A DNA stretch of 64,000 nt from Neoaquamicrobium sediminum. GTDB taxonomy: Bacteria; Pseudomonadota; Alphaproteobacteria; Rhizobiales; Rhizobiaceae. Numbering within the stretch: position 1 is the stretch's first letter; the number at the start of each line of letters is the position of its first letter. Positions 36,729-45,832 of this stretch are shown here, piece by piece. The stretch covers positions 1,736,001 through 1,800,000 of the forward strand of contig NZ_JABETK010000001.1 of NCBI RefSeq assembly GCF_013240295.1, written 5' to 3'. The notes beneath the pieces are model-generated. The model did no database searches. It saw only the letters and a program-made list of their open reading frames with translations, and had not been told where the DNA came from. The position numbers were made by a program, and so were the translations under genes.

Positions 36729-37859
36729 CTATGCGGCGGGGTGGGCGACGTCGATCCAGCGCCGTTCGGCATGCGAGCGGGCCATTGCATGCACGGTCCG
36801 CTCGATCTCCAGCCCGGCGTCGAAATCGATGATGCGGGCATCCGCGCCGGAAAGGCACGTGATCAACTCGTGGCATTCGATGGTCTTGAGGTCGTTGAAC
36901 CCCAGCCCATGGCCCGGCGCGGGAATGAACTGGCCGTAGGGTTCGTGCGCGTGCGCGCTGAGAATGGTGCGGAAGCCCTGTTCGCCGGCGGGATCGGCGG
37001 TGAGATAGAGCTGCACCTCGTTGAAGCGCTCCTGATCGAACAGGATGGTGCCCTTCGAGCCGAAGATCTGGATCGCGATGCGGCCCTTGCGGCCCCATGC
37101 CGAACGGCTGACCTGCAAGGTGGCCGGGATGCCGCTTTCGAGCTGCATCAGCGCGGAGGCGATGTCGTGGGTTTCGACGTCTCGCCGCCCGCCGCCATGC
37201 ATCGGCCGGTCGGGATAGGGCATCGACATATCGCAGACCACGCGCGCGACGCGGCCGAACAGTACCGAAACGATGGAGAGCGGATGCACCGCGAAATCGT
37301 CGAGCGCGCCGTAGCCGGACTTGGCTTCATGTTTCCAGAAGAACATGGCCTCCGGGTCGGCCATGAAGTCCTCGTCCATCTCGATGCGCAACTGTGCGAT
37401 CGTGCCGATGGCGCCGTCGGCGAGAAGGCGATTTATGTGCCGCATCGCGGGGCTCTGGATATAGTTGTAGCCAAGCACCGCAACCTTGCCGCTCGCCCGT
37501 GCCGCCCGCGCCATGCGCTCGGCATCAGCGAAGGCGGGCGCCATCGGTTTCTCGCACCAGACATGCTTGCCGGCTTCGAGGGCCGCGATTACCATTTCGG
37601 GATGGAATTCATTGGGTGCGGCAATCGACACGACATCGACCTGTGGATCGGCGACGACGGTGCGCCAGTCGTCAGTCGACCGGGCAAATCCGAACTCGTC
37701 GGAGCGTCGCCGTGCCAGATCGGCATCGACCTCGGCGAGATGGGCAAGGGTGATTGCCGGCATGTCGGGGAAGACGGTGCCGACCGCCTTCCAGGCGAGC
37801 GTGTGGCATTTGCCCATGAAACCGGTGCCGATCAGGCCCACGCCGATATTCGCAACCAT
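36729..37859 (-). CDS. Gfo/Idh/MocA-family dehydrogenase, IolY-like
   Basis: A 376-aa NAD(P)-dependent oxidoreductase with VGLIGTGFMGKCHTLAW at the N-terminus (about 7-23), then VWCEKPMAPAF and YGALDDFAVHPLSI (catalytic region). ATG 37859, after GGGAGAG, is favoured over two upstream in-frame starts. It is divergent from the RpiR gene with an inverted repeat between them, the same arrangement as iolY next to iolR in Sinorhizobium meliloti. It probably oxidises another inositol isomer or a related cyclitol. It is convergent with iolG, only 18 nt apart. Confidence 0.83.
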   Translation of the reverse strand: MVANIGVGLIGTGFMGKCHTLAWKAVGTVFPDMPAITLAHLAEVDADLARRRSDEFGFARSTDDWRTVVADPQVDVVSIAAPNEFHPEMVIAALEAGKHVWCEKPMAPAFADAERMARAARASGKVAVLGYNYIQSPAMRHINRLLADGAIGTIAQLRIEMDEDFMADPEAMFFWKHEAKSGYGALDDFAVHPLSIVSVLFGRVARVVCDMSMPYPDRPMHGGGRRDVETHDIASALMQLESGIPATLQVSRSAWGRKGRIAIQIFGSKGTILFDQERFNEVQLYLTADPAGEQGFRTILSAHAHEPYGQFIPAPGHGLGFNDLKTIECHELITCLSGADARIIDFDAGLEIERTVHAMARSHAERRWIDVAHPAA

Positions 37860-37905
37860 GCTCTCTCCCATCGCTTGGCAAGCCAATGCGAATGATTTAG
37901 TCTAT

Positions 37906-37934
37906 TTCCATCAAAAATGGAACGTTTAGTTCAT
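37906..37934. promoter_or_regulatory. Inverted repeat and IolR-like site between iolY-like gene and iolR
   Basis: TTCCAT-CAAAA-ATGGAA (37906-37922) is a perfect inverted repeat. It overlaps GGAA-CGTTTA-GTTC (37919-37932), a relaxed copy of the GGAA-N6-TTCC pattern. It lies in the 127-nt divergent gap and could control both genes, including autoregulation. Confidence 0.55.
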
Positions 37935-37986
37935 CTGCGCCAGCGTGGCGCTTTATCTGCCTGTGAGGCCGGGAGACGACACTGGG

Positions 37987-38841
37987 ATGAATGACCGATC
38001 GCCGGCCGGCGAGGCTGCCTATCCAAGAGATTATGAAACGCTGCGGGAAACGATCCTGGAGCAGCGTAGCGTCTTACCGAAGCGCATTGCGCAGGTGGCT
38101 GCCTATGCGCTGGACAACCCCGACGAGATCGCCTTCGGCACGACTGCCAGCATCGCGGCCTCGGCCGGCGTGCAGCCCTCGACGCTGATCCGCTTCGCAC
38201 AGCAGCTCGGCTTCGACGGGTTCACAAGCCTGCAGTCGGTGTTTCGTGAACGTCTGCGCGAGCGCAACACGACCTATGAGGAGCGGCTGGCCGCACTGCG
38301 GGACGAGGCGCAGAACGGCACGACCAACCGGGCGATGCTCGACGGGTTCCTCGCCGCATCGGTCCGCTCGCTGGACCTGATGGCGCGCAGCGTGGACGAG
38401 GCCACGCTCGACAGGGCGGTTGGCATCCTCGCACGGGCGGAGACGCTCTACATCCTCGCCAAAAGGCGGTCGTTTCCGGTCGCCAGCTATCTCGGCTATG
38501 CGCTCGGAAAGCTGCATGTGCGCAGCCAAATCATCGAATCGGCCTCCGGGCTCCAACCGGAGATGATCGGCTTCGCCACGCCGCGCGATGCGGTGATCGC
38601 GGTGAGTTTCTCGCCTTATGCGCCAGCCACGATCGACGAGGTGCGGGTGCTCCACGAGCGCGGGGTGCCAATTGTCGCCATCACCGACAGCGCCTTTTCG
38701 CCGCTGGCGCAGTTCGCTGCGGTCTGGTTCGAGGTTGCCGAATCGGATTTTTCGGGCTTCCGCTCGCTCGGCGCGACCATGGCGCTGGCGATGACGCTTG
38801 CGGTCGGTTGCGCGGAGGAACGGCGCCGTCTCGCCGGCTAG
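37987..38841 (+). CDS. iolR: RpiR-family transcriptional regulator, probable IolR
   Basis: A 284-aa regulator. The N-terminal HTH_6 domain (residues about 15-90) includes LPKRIAQVAAYALDNPDEIAFGT and GVQPSTLIRFAQQLGFDGF. The C-terminal SIS sugar-phosphate-binding domain (about 130-260) includes ILAKRRSFPVASYLGYAL and VIAVSFSPYAPATIDEV. RpiR-type IolR represses inositol genes in rhizobia and is relieved by a pathway phosphate intermediate. It lies between the iolY-like gene and iolC with candidate operators on both sides. The start follows GGGAG; no better start is visible. Confidence 0.9.
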   Translation: MNDRSPAGEAAYPRDYETLRETILEQRSVLPKRIAQVAAYALDNPDEIAFGTTASIAASAGVQPSTLIRFAQQLGFDGFTSLQSVFRERLRERNTTYEERLAALRDEAQNGTTNRAMLDGFLAASVRSLDLMARSVDEATLDRAVGILARAETLYILAKRRSFPVASYLGYALGKLHVRSQIIESASGLQPEMIGFATPRDAVIAVSFSPYAPATIDEVRVLHERGVPIVAITDSAFSPLAQFAAVWFEVAESDFSGFRSLGATMALAMTLAVGCAEERRRLAG

Positions 38842-38861
38842 GAAACGGCATAGCCACAAAA

Positions 38862-38905
38862 GGAATGTCTATTCCATATTGACGTTACATTGGAATTGAT
38901 ATTTC
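38862..38905 (+). promoter_or_regulatory. Tandem IolR-like operators upstream of iolC
   Basis: GGAA-TGTCTA-TTCC at 38862-38875 is a perfect GGAA-N6-TTCC site. GGAA-TTGATA-TTTC at 38892-38905 is a second copy with one mismatch. They are 30 nt apart, about three helical turns, in the gap before iolC. TTGACG (38879-38884) lies between them. Confidence 0.65.
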
Positions 38906-38967
38906 GTATTGAGGATGCCGGCGGCTAGAGGCCGGCATTTCGGCCTTGCGAAAAGCTGGAGGACAAC

Positions 38968-40902
38968 ATGGCCGCCTCGGCAGGCGAACGCACCGCTGAA
39001 CTCGACGTCATCACCATCGGGCGCGCCTCTGTCGACCTTTATGGTCAGCAGATCGGCGCGCGGCTGGAGGATGCGGCGTCTTTCGCCAAGTCGGTCGGCG
39101 GCTGCCCCGCCAACATCGCGATCGGCACGGCGCGGCTGGGCCTGCGCTCGGCGCTGCTGACGCGCGTCGGCGACGAGCAGTTCGGCCGTTTCATCCGGGA
39201 GCAGCTCGGACGCGAAGGTGTGAGCACGGACGGCATCGTCGCCGACCCGGAGCGGCTGACGGCGCTGGCGATCCTCTCGGTGCAGGACGACAGGTCGTTT
39301 CCGCTGCTTTTCTATCGCGAGAACTGCGCCGACATGGCGCTTGGCGAAGATGACGTCGCTGCCGATTTCATCGGCCGGGCGCGCGCCGTCGTCGTCACCG
39401 GCACGCATTTTTCGCGGCCGGGAACCGAGGCCGCTCAACGCAAGGCGATGCGGCTGATGCGCGAGGCCGGCGGCAAGGTCGTGCTCGACATCGACTACCG
39501 GCCGAACCTGTGGGGGCTTGCGGGCCATGCGGACGGAGACAACCGCTACATCGCCTCGGCCGCCGTTTCGGCAAAGATGAAATCGGTACTTGCCGAATGC
39601 GACCTGATCGTCGGCACGGAGGAGGAAGTGCTGGTCGCTTCGGGCGAGAGCGAACTGCCGGCAGCGCTGAAGACGATCCGTGTGCATTCGCAGGCCGTGA
39701 TCGTGCTGAAGCGTGGCCCGATGGGCTGCATCGTCTATGACGGCGCGATCCCCGACGATCTGGAGCGGGGCATCGTCGGGCGCGGCTTCCCGATCGAGGT
39801 CTATAACGTGCTTGGTGCCGGCGACGCCTTCATGTCGGGTTTCCTGCGCGGCTGGCTGCGCGGCGAGCCGCTGGAGACGGCGGCGACATGGGCCAACGCA
39901 TGCGGCGCCTTTGCCGTGTCGCGACTGCTCTGCGCGCCGGAGATCCCGACCTTCGAGGAGCTGCAGTTCTTCCTGAAGCATGGCTCGCGGCATCGCGCGC
40001 TTCGCAAGGACGAGGCGATAAACCATATCCACTGGGCGACGACGCGGCGCACCGGAATCGCCTCGATCATGGCCTTCGCAGTCGACCACCGCGCGCAGTT
40101 CGAGGAGATCGCTGCGCGCCATGGGCAGGACGCGGCGCGCATCGGCGTATTCAAGACGCTGGCCGTGAGGGCGGCGGCGAAGGTTGCCGGCGGCAGGCCG
40201 GGTTACGGCATGCTGATCGACGAACGGTTCGGGCGCGAGGCGCTGTTCGAGTTCGCGCGGCACGACTTTTCGTGGCTCGGCCGGCCGGTCGAGGTGCCGG
40301 GCTCGCGCCCGCTGCGCTTCGAGTTCAGTCAGGATATCGGCTCGCAGCTCGTGGAATGGCCAGTCGACCACTGCATCAAGTGCCTGTGCTTCTACCGGCC
40401 CGACGATCCGCCGGCGCTCAAGGCGGAGCAGCAGGAGAAGCTGCGGGCGCTGTTCGATGCCGCGCGCAAGGTCGGGCGCGAACTGCTGATCGAGATCATC
40501 TGCGGCAAGCACGGGCCGCTCGCCGACGACACGGTGGCGACCGCGCTGGAGGAGCTCTACGCGCTCGGCATCAAGCCCGACTGGTGGAAGCTCGAACCGC
40601 AGGCCTCGCCTGCGGCGTGGAATGCCATCGCATCGGTGATCGAACGCAACGACCCTTGGTGCAGGGGCGTCATGCTGCTCGGGCTGGAGGCGCCGCAGGC
40701 CGAACTCGAGGCGGCATTCGCGGCAACCGCCGATGCGCAGGTAGTGAAGGGTTTCGCCGTCGGCAGGACACTGTTCATGAGCGCGGCCGAGAGCTGGTTT
40801 GCCGGCGAAATTTCCGATGAAGCCGCGATAACCGAGATGGCGGAGCGCTTCGACAGCCTGACACGGGCCTGGCAATCGGCAAGAGCGGACAGGGCGGCGT
40901 GA
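38968..40902 (+). CDS. iolC: 5-dehydro-2-deoxygluconokinase fused to DUF2090 domain
   Basis: A 644-aa two-domain protein. Residues about 10-330 are a PfkB kinase: ITIGRASVDLYGQQIG, VGGCPANIAIGTARLG and the catalytic NVLGAGDAFMSGFLRGWL. It phosphorylates 2-deoxy-5-keto-gluconate. Residues about 335-635 are DUF2090 (MAFAVDHRAQFEEI, LIDERFG, WPVDHCIKCLCFYRPDD), a barrel of the DhnA/aldolase type that may supply the IolJ aldolase step. Most inositol kinases outside this group are the kinase alone. CTGGAGGAC precedes the start. iolD follows 19 nt later. Confidence 0.93.
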   Translation: MAASAGERTAELDVITIGRASVDLYGQQIGARLEDAASFAKSVGGCPANIAIGTARLGLRSALLTRVGDEQFGRFIREQLGREGVSTDGIVADPERLTALAILSVQDDRSFPLLFYRENCADMALGEDDVAADFIGRARAVVVTGTHFSRPGTEAAQRKAMRLMREAGGKVVLDIDYRPNLWGLAGHADGDNRYIASAAVSAKMKSVLAECDLIVGTEEEVLVASGESELPAALKTIRVHSQAVIVLKRGPMGCIVYDGAIPDDLERGIVGRGFPIEVYNVLGAGDAFMSGFLRGWLRGEPLETAATWANACGAFAVSRLLCAPEIPTFEELQFFLKHGSRHRALRKDEAINHIHWATTRRTGIASIMAFAVDHRAQFEEIAARHGQDAARIGVFKTLAVRAAAKVAGGRPGYGMLIDERFGREALFEFARHDFSWLGRPVEVPGSRPLRFEFSQDIGSQLVEWPVDHCIKCLCFYRPDDPPALKAEQQEKLRALFDAARKVGRELLIEIICGKHGPLADDTVATALEELYALGIKPDWWKLEPQASPAAWNAIASVIERNDPWCRGVMLLGLEAPQAELEAAFAATADAQVVKGFAVGRTLFMSAAESWFAGEISDEAAITEMAERFDSLTRAWQSARADRAA

Positions 40903-40921
40903 CCATAGAGGGAGGAAGGAC

Positions 40922-42772
40922 ATGACGAGGACCGTGCGCCTGACGATGGCGCAGGCGCTGACGCGCTTCATGGCCCGCCAGATGACCGAGATCGACGGCG
41001 CGCGCGTGCCGGTTTTTGCAGGCGTATGGGCGATCTTCGGTCATGGGAATGTCGCGGGGCTCGGCGAAGCGCTCTATCAGGTGCGTGAGACCCTGCCGAC
41101 CTATCGCGCCCATAATGAGCAGGCGATGGCGCATGCGGCGATCGCCTATGCGAAGGCGAGTTTCCGCCGCCGCATGATGGCGGCAACGACGTCGATCGGC
41201 CCGGGCGCAACCAATCTGGTGACGGCGGCAGCCCTTGCGCATGTGAACAGGCTTCCGGTGCTGCTGCTGCCCGGCGACGTGTTCGCCAGCCGCATCCCCG
41301 ATCCCGTTTTGCAACAGGTGGAAAGCTTTGCCGACGCGACCGTCTCGGCCAACGACTGCTTCCGGCCGGTCTCGCGCTATTTCGACCGCATCGCGCGGCC
41401 GGAGCAGATCGTGCCGGCGATGGCGCGGGCCATGCAGGTGCTGACCGACCCGGCCGACTGCGGGCCGGTGACGCTGGCGCTTTGTCAGGACGTGCAGGCG
41501 GAAGCCTACGACTATCCCGAAAGCTTCTTCGACGAGCGGCTGTGGCTGCCGCGCCGTCTGCGTCCGGATCGGGGCGAACTCGAAGGGGCTGTCGCAGCGA
41601 TCAGGGCGGCGAAAAAGCCGCTCATCATCGCCGGCGGCGGCGTTCTCTATTCGGGTGCTGCCGATGCGCTGGCAGCGCTGGCGGAAGCGGGCGGCATTCC
41701 CGTCTGCGAAACGCAGGGCGGCAAATCCTCGCTGCCGGACAGTCATCCGCTCAACATGGGCGCGGTCGGCGTCACCGGCACCGAAGCCGCCAACAGGCTG
41801 GCGCGCGAGGCCGACCTCGTGATCGCGGTCGGAACCCGCCTGCAGGATTTCACCACCGGATCCTGGTCGCTGTTTGCCGATCCAGACAAGCGCATCGTCG
41901 GCCTCAATGTCCAGCCGTTCGATGCCGGCAAGCATCGCGCGCTGACGCTGGTGGCCGATGCGCGCGAGGGGCTGACGGAGTTGTCGGATGCACTCGCCGG
42001 CTGGGCCGCGCCCGCCGCCTGGACGACGGGCGCGGAGGCAGGCAAGGCCGCATGGCAGGAGGCCGCTGAGCGGGTCACGGCCGCCACCAACGCGGCGCTG
42101 CCGAGCGATGCGCAGGTGATCGGCGCGGTGCAGCGAGCGATCGGCAATGACGCGATCGTGCTGCACGCGGCAGGCGGCTTGCCGGGCGAACTGCATAAAC
42201 TCTGGCAGGCCGGCGGGCCGGGTTCATATCATGCCGAATACGGCTTCTCGGCCATGGGCTACGAGATCGCAGGCGGCCTGGGCGCCAAGATGGCGCGGCC
42301 GGACAAGGAGGTGGTCGTCCTGGTCGGCGACGGGTCTTATCTGATGCTCAATTCCGAGATCGCTACATCGGTGATGCTCGGGCTCAAGCTGACGATCGTG
42401 CTACTCGACAATCGTGGCTTCGGCTGCATCAACCGGCTCCAGGTTGCCACGGGCGGTGCGAGCTTCAACAATCTGCTCAAGGATGCGCAGCACGAGGTAC
42501 TGCCGGAGATCGACTTCGTCGCCCACGCGGCGAGCCTCGGCGCGCATGCGGTCAAGGCGGCCTCCATCGCAGAACTGGAGGCGGCGCTGCAGGCGGCGCG
42601 TGAATCCGACCGTACCAGCGTTGTTGTCATCGACACCGATCCGCTTGCCAGCACCGAGGAGGGCGGCCACTGGTGGGACGTGGCGGTGCCCGAAGTCAGC
42701 CAGCGCGAGGACGTGCGCAACGCCCGCGCATCCTATGAGGACGCTCGGGAAAAGCAGCGCATCGGCGACTGA
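40922..42772 (+). CDS. iolD: 3D-(3,5/4)-trihydroxycyclohexane-1,2-dione acylhydrolase
   Basis: A 616-aa thiamine-diphosphate enzyme that opens the ring of trihydroxycyclohexanedione to 5-deoxy-D-glucuronate. The N-terminal pyrimidine-binding domain has the catalytic Glu in HNEQAMAHAAIAYAKAS (about 62), followed by TTSIGPGATNLVTAAALAH. The middle domain includes RPLIIAGG-like KKPLIIAGGGVLYSG. The C-terminal diphosphate domain has LVGDGSYLMLNSEIATS (GDG...N, about 468). Length and order are as in other IolD proteins. GAGGAAGGA precedes the start. Confidence 0.95.
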   Translation: MTRTVRLTMAQALTRFMARQMTEIDGARVPVFAGVWAIFGHGNVAGLGEALYQVRETLPTYRAHNEQAMAHAAIAYAKASFRRRMMAATTSIGPGATNLVTAAALAHVNRLPVLLLPGDVFASRIPDPVLQQVESFADATVSANDCFRPVSRYFDRIARPEQIVPAMARAMQVLTDPADCGPVTLALCQDVQAEAYDYPESFFDERLWLPRRLRPDRGELEGAVAAIRAAKKPLIIAGGGVLYSGAADALAALAEAGGIPVCETQGGKSSLPDSHPLNMGAVGVTGTEAANRLAREADLVIAVGTRLQDFTTGSWSLFADPDKRIVGLNVQPFDAGKHRALTLVADAREGLTELSDALAGWAAPAAWTTGAEAGKAAWQEAAERVTAATNAALPSDAQVIGAVQRAIGNDAIVLHAAGGLPGELHKLWQAGGPGSYHAEYGFSAMGYEIAGGLGAKMARPDKEVVVLVGDGSYLMLNSEIATSVMLGLKLTIVLLDNRGFGCINRLQVATGGASFNNLLKDAQHEVLPEIDFVAHAASLGAHAVKAASIAELEAALQAARESDRTSVVVIDTDPLASTEEGGHWWDVAVPEVSQREDVRNARASYEDAREKQRIGD

Positions 42773-42808
42773 CGGATCCGAGACAAGGCAACTGGAGATA
42801 CGACCAAC

Positions 42809-43692
42809 ATGATCCGCATCGGCGCCAACCCCATCGGCTGGTCCAACGACGACATGATCGAGATCGGCGGAGATATTCCGCTGGAGCGCTGCCTTGCCGA
42901 GGCGCAGGCGGCAGGCTTCGTCGGCATGGAACTTGGCAACAAGTTTCCGCGACGCTCGGCCGAGCGTGGCCTGTTCTCGAACGCTTCGGCCATGCGCTGG
43001 TGAGCGGCTGGTGGTCGACCGAGCTGCTGGTTCGGGATGTCGACGCCGAACTCGCGGCAGCGCAGGCTCATGCGACCCTGCTTTCCGAGATGGGTTGCAG
43101 CGTCTTCATCGCCGCCGAGACGTCCAATGCAATCCACAGCAACCGCGCCGTGCCTTTATCGGCGCGCCCGGTGCTTGCAAAGGACGACTGGGCGCGGTTC
43201 GGGGAACGCTACACAGCACTTGCCGCGGCGCTGAGGGCTGAATACGGGCTGCAACTCGTCTATCATCACCACATGGGAACCTGCGTGCAGACCGAGGCCG
43301 AGATCGACCGCTTCATGGCGGTAACGGGCGATGGCGTGCAGCTCCTGCTGGATACCGGCCACGCCACATGGGGCGGCGCGGACCCTGCGCGGCTCGCGCG
43401 CCACTATCGGGACCGCATCGGCCACGTTCATTGCAAGGATGTGCGCGAGGATGTGATGTGGCGCGCCAATCGCGAGGACTGGTCGTTCCTCGATTCGGTG
43501 CTGGAAGGCGTCTACACCGTGCCGGGCGACGGCATGATCGACTATGTGCGCGTCCTGAAGGAGCTGCCGGGCTATTCCGGCTGGGTGGTCGTGGAGGCGG
43601 AGCAGGACCCGGAAAAGGCCGAACCCGCCGCCTATGCGCGGCTCGGCCACGCAAACCTGACGCGGTTTCTTTCCGAAGCGGGGCTTTCATGA
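42809..43692 (+). CDS. iolE: Myo-inosose-2 dehydratase, frameshifted in this sequence
   Basis: A TIM-barrel dehydratase acting on scyllo-inosose. The first frame starts MIRIGANPIGWSNDDMIEIG and reaches MELGNKFPRRSAERG. It then hits a stop at 43001-43003. The second frame continues LVSGWWSTELLVRDVDAEL to 43692 with metal-site segments VYHHHMGTCVQ, LLDTGHATWGG and HVHCKDVRED. One added C at CC 42970-42971 reads ERGPVLERFGHALVSGWWS and gives 294 aa with no gap, the usual family length. Its stop overlaps the next start (ATGA). Confidence 0.88.
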
Positions 43693-43871
43693 ACGGCAAC
43701 GATTTCTTCCGCCCGCTCTGGCTGCGCGTCGGCATCGTGCTCGCCTGTTTCGGCTGGGCGGTGCTGGAACTGGTGAACGGACAGACCGGCTGGGCGATGC
43801 TGGCGGGGGCGGTGGGGGCCTATGGCGTGTGGAGCTTCCTCATCGCCTACGAGCCGCCAAGCAAGGAGTAG
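43689..43871 (+). CDS. Small two-segment membrane protein in the iol operon
   Basis: A 60-aa protein with a short N-terminus MNGNDFFRPLWLR and two hydrophobic stretches (VGIVLACFGWAVLELV, about 14-29, and AMLAGAVGAYGVWSFLIAY, about 36-54), then a charged tail EPPSKE. The ATG overlaps the iolE stop by 4 nt and iolB begins 4 nt after its stop, so it is locked into the operon. No family or function is recognised. A role tied to inositol uptake or enzyme assembly at the membrane is only a guess. Confidence 0.75.
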   Translation: MNGNDFFRPLWLRVGIVLACFGWAVLELVNGQTGWAMLAGAVGAYGVWSFLIAYEPPSKE

Positions 43872-43875
43872 AACC

Positions 43876-44684
43876 ATGCCGCGACTGCATGTGAAACCGC
43901 AGGGACGCTCGGGCAGGGTGATCGCCGTCACCCCGGAGAACGCCGGCTGGCAGCATGTCGGTTTCGAACTCTACCGGCTGGCACCGGGCGAAACGGCGGA
44001 AGCCGAGACCGGGGGCGGGAGGCGTGCCTCGTCTTCATCTCGGGCAAGGGCGAGACCGTGGCGGGTGGCGAGCAGCTTGGCGTGCTCGGCGCGCGCATGT
44101 CGCCCTTCGAAGGCAAGCCGTGGTCGGTCTATGTGCCGCAAGGAAAGCACTGGTCGGTTACTGCAGAAAGCGATGTGGTGCTTGCAGTCTGCACCGCGCC
44201 GGGTCTCGGCGGCGGGCTGCCTGTGCGGGTCATCGCGCCGGACGCGCTGGGCCAGGAGGTGCGCGGCAAGGGCACCAATACGCGTTACGTCACCAATATC
44301 CTGCCCGAAGGCGAGCCAGCGGATTCCCTGCTCGTGGTCGAGGTCATCACGCCCGGCGGCCATACGTCGAGCTATCCGCCGCACAAGCACGACCGCGATG
44401 ACCTGCCGCGCGAGTCGCTGCTGGAAGAAACCTATTACCATCGACTCAACCCGCCTCAGGGCTTCGCCTTCCAGCGGGTCTATACCGATGCCGACGAGAC
44501 CGGCCGGCGCGAACTCGACGAGACGATGGCGGTCGAAGACGGCGACGTTGTGCTGGTGCCCAAGGGATACCACCCCTGCGCGGCCTGCCACGGCTACGAC
44601 CTCTATTATCTCAATGTGATGGCTGGCCCGAAGCGCACGTGGAAATTTCACAACGCGCCGGAACATGAGTGGCTTCTGGGTTAG
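43876..44684 (+). CDS. iolB: 5-deoxy-glucuronate isomerase, frameshifted in this sequence
   Basis: A cupin isomerase of the KduI/IolB family, converting 5-deoxy-glucuronate to 5-keto-2-deoxygluconate. The first frame runs MPRLHVKPQGRSGRV to AETGGG. The second resumes EACLVFISGKGETVAGGEQ and carries SSYPPHKHDRDDLPRESLLE and EETYYHR (metal His and Glu ligands) to 44684. The break lies in the G-rich stretch 44011-44019; one added G restores the frame and gives 269 aa. It ends 58 nt before the convergent TRAP binding-protein gene. Confidence 0.88.
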
Positions 44685-44707
44685 GGAATTCCGGCCAGCG
44701 GGAAGAA

Positions 44708-44730
44708 CCCCTCCCGTTTCCGGGAGAGGG
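44708..44730. terminator. Hairpin in the convergent gap between iolB and TRAP binding-protein genes
   Basis: CTCCCG and CGGGAG (with flanking CCC/GGG across one bulge) pair around TTTC. It could act for both strands. There is no clear T-run on either side. Confidence 0.5.
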
Positions 44731-44741
44731 CAGGATGCGGA

Positions 44742-45806
44742 TCAGTTCCGGCCGGCGAGCAGCGGTTCCGTCATGGCGCGGCTGTAGGCATGTGCCGTCT
44801 GGTAGTAGGCGTCGTAGCTTTCAAGGACCCGCGCGACATCCTCGCTCTGGCCCCGCAGCCCTTCGCGAACCTCGTCCCAGGCGCCGCGCATCGCGTCGAT
44901 CACGTCCTTGGGAAAATCGAGGAACTCGACGCCCTCATCCTTCAGCGCCTTGAACGACTGAGCGTTGAAATAGTCGAACTGCGCGTGCATCTCGAGCGCG
45001 GCTGCGTGGGCGGCGTGCTGGCAGATGGTTTGCAGGTCGGCGGGCAGTTCGGCCCAGGCGTCCTGGTTGAAGACGACCGCGACGGCAGCGCCGGGCTCGG
45101 CATAGGCCGGCATGTAGCAGATGTTGGTGATGCGCTGCAGGCCGAAGGCCTGGTCGAGCATCGGGCCAACCCATTCGGCCGCGTCGATGGCGCCGGACTG
45201 CAGTGCCTGGAAGATTTCCGTCGGCGGCAGCAGCACGGCGTTGACGCCAAGCTTGCGAAGCATCTCGCCGCCGAGGCCGGCAATGCGCATGTTGAGGCCC
45301 TGCAGGTCGGCCACGCCTTCGATGCGTTTCTTGAACCAGCCGCCGGACTGCGTGTTGGAATTGCCGGAATAGAACGGCTTGAGGTTGCGCTGGGCGTAGA
45401 TGTCGTCCCAAATTTCCTGACCGCCGCCCCATTTCAGCCATGCGACATGCTCGGTCGAAGTGAGGCCGAAAGGAACGCCAGTATACCAGTGCAGCGCGGG
45501 ATTCTTGCCCGCCGCGTAATAGGTCGGGCCGTGGCCCACGGGCACGTTGCCCTGCTGGACCGCATCCTCCACGCCGAAGGGCGGGACCAGCTCGCCGGCG
45601 CCGTAGACCTCGAGCTGGATGCGGCCGTCGGACATGGTGGCGACCATCTCGGCGAAACGGGTGACGTTGGTGCCGACGCCCGGGGCGGCCTTGGGGAAGG
45701 CGGACGCGATGTTCCACTGCACACGGCCCTGCGCGATGGCGGGCGCTGCCAGGCTGGTTGCTGCGGCAAGACCGGCACCGCCGGCAAGAAAAGTCCTGCG
45801 TTTCAT
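44742..45806 (-). CDS. TRAP transporter periplasmic substrate-binding protein (DctP family, TAXI/mannitol-like subgroup)
   Basis: A 354-aa DctP-type binding protein with a twin-arginine signal (MKRRTFLAGGAGLAAATSLAAPAIAQG), common for this TRAP subgroup. The mature fold includes WNIASAFPKAAPGVGTNVTRF, AAEWVGPMLDQAFGLQ and the ligand-binding Arg in NMRIAGLGGEMLRKLG. ATG 45806 is chosen by the signal; a longer in-frame start at 45860 is not needed. It follows the large permease by 26 nt. The ligand is likely a carboxylate, amino-acid-like or oxo acid, but is not determined. Confidence 0.88.
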   Translation of the reverse strand: MKRRTFLAGGAGLAAATSLAAPAIAQGRVQWNIASAFPKAAPGVGTNVTRFAEMVATMSDGRIQLEVYGAGELVPPFGVEDAVQQGNVPVGHGPTYYAAGKNPALHWYTGVPFGLTSTEHVAWLKWGGGQEIWDDIYAQRNLKPFYSGNSNTQSGGWFKKRIEGVADLQGLNMRIAGLGGEMLRKLGVNAVLLPPTEIFQALQSGAIDAAEWVGPMLDQAFGLQRITNICYMPAYAEPGAAVAVVFNQDAWAELPADLQTICQHAAHAAALEMHAQFDYFNAQSFKALKDEGVEFLDFPKDVIDAMRGAWDEVREGLRGQSEDVARVLESYDAYYQTAHAYSRAMTEPLLAGRN

Positions 45807-45832
45807 GGTTCCTCCCAAGGTTGATGGCAGCC

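Noticed and set aside
38869..40971. 700-codon open frame opposite iolC
   Set aside because: The plus strand has kinase and DUF2090 motifs throughout, while the minus frame has none.
42809..43003. A separate 64-aa protein and a separate 230-aa protein in the iolE region
   Set aside because: Together they cover one IolE with no missing or repeated segment once a single base is added, so they are not two genes.
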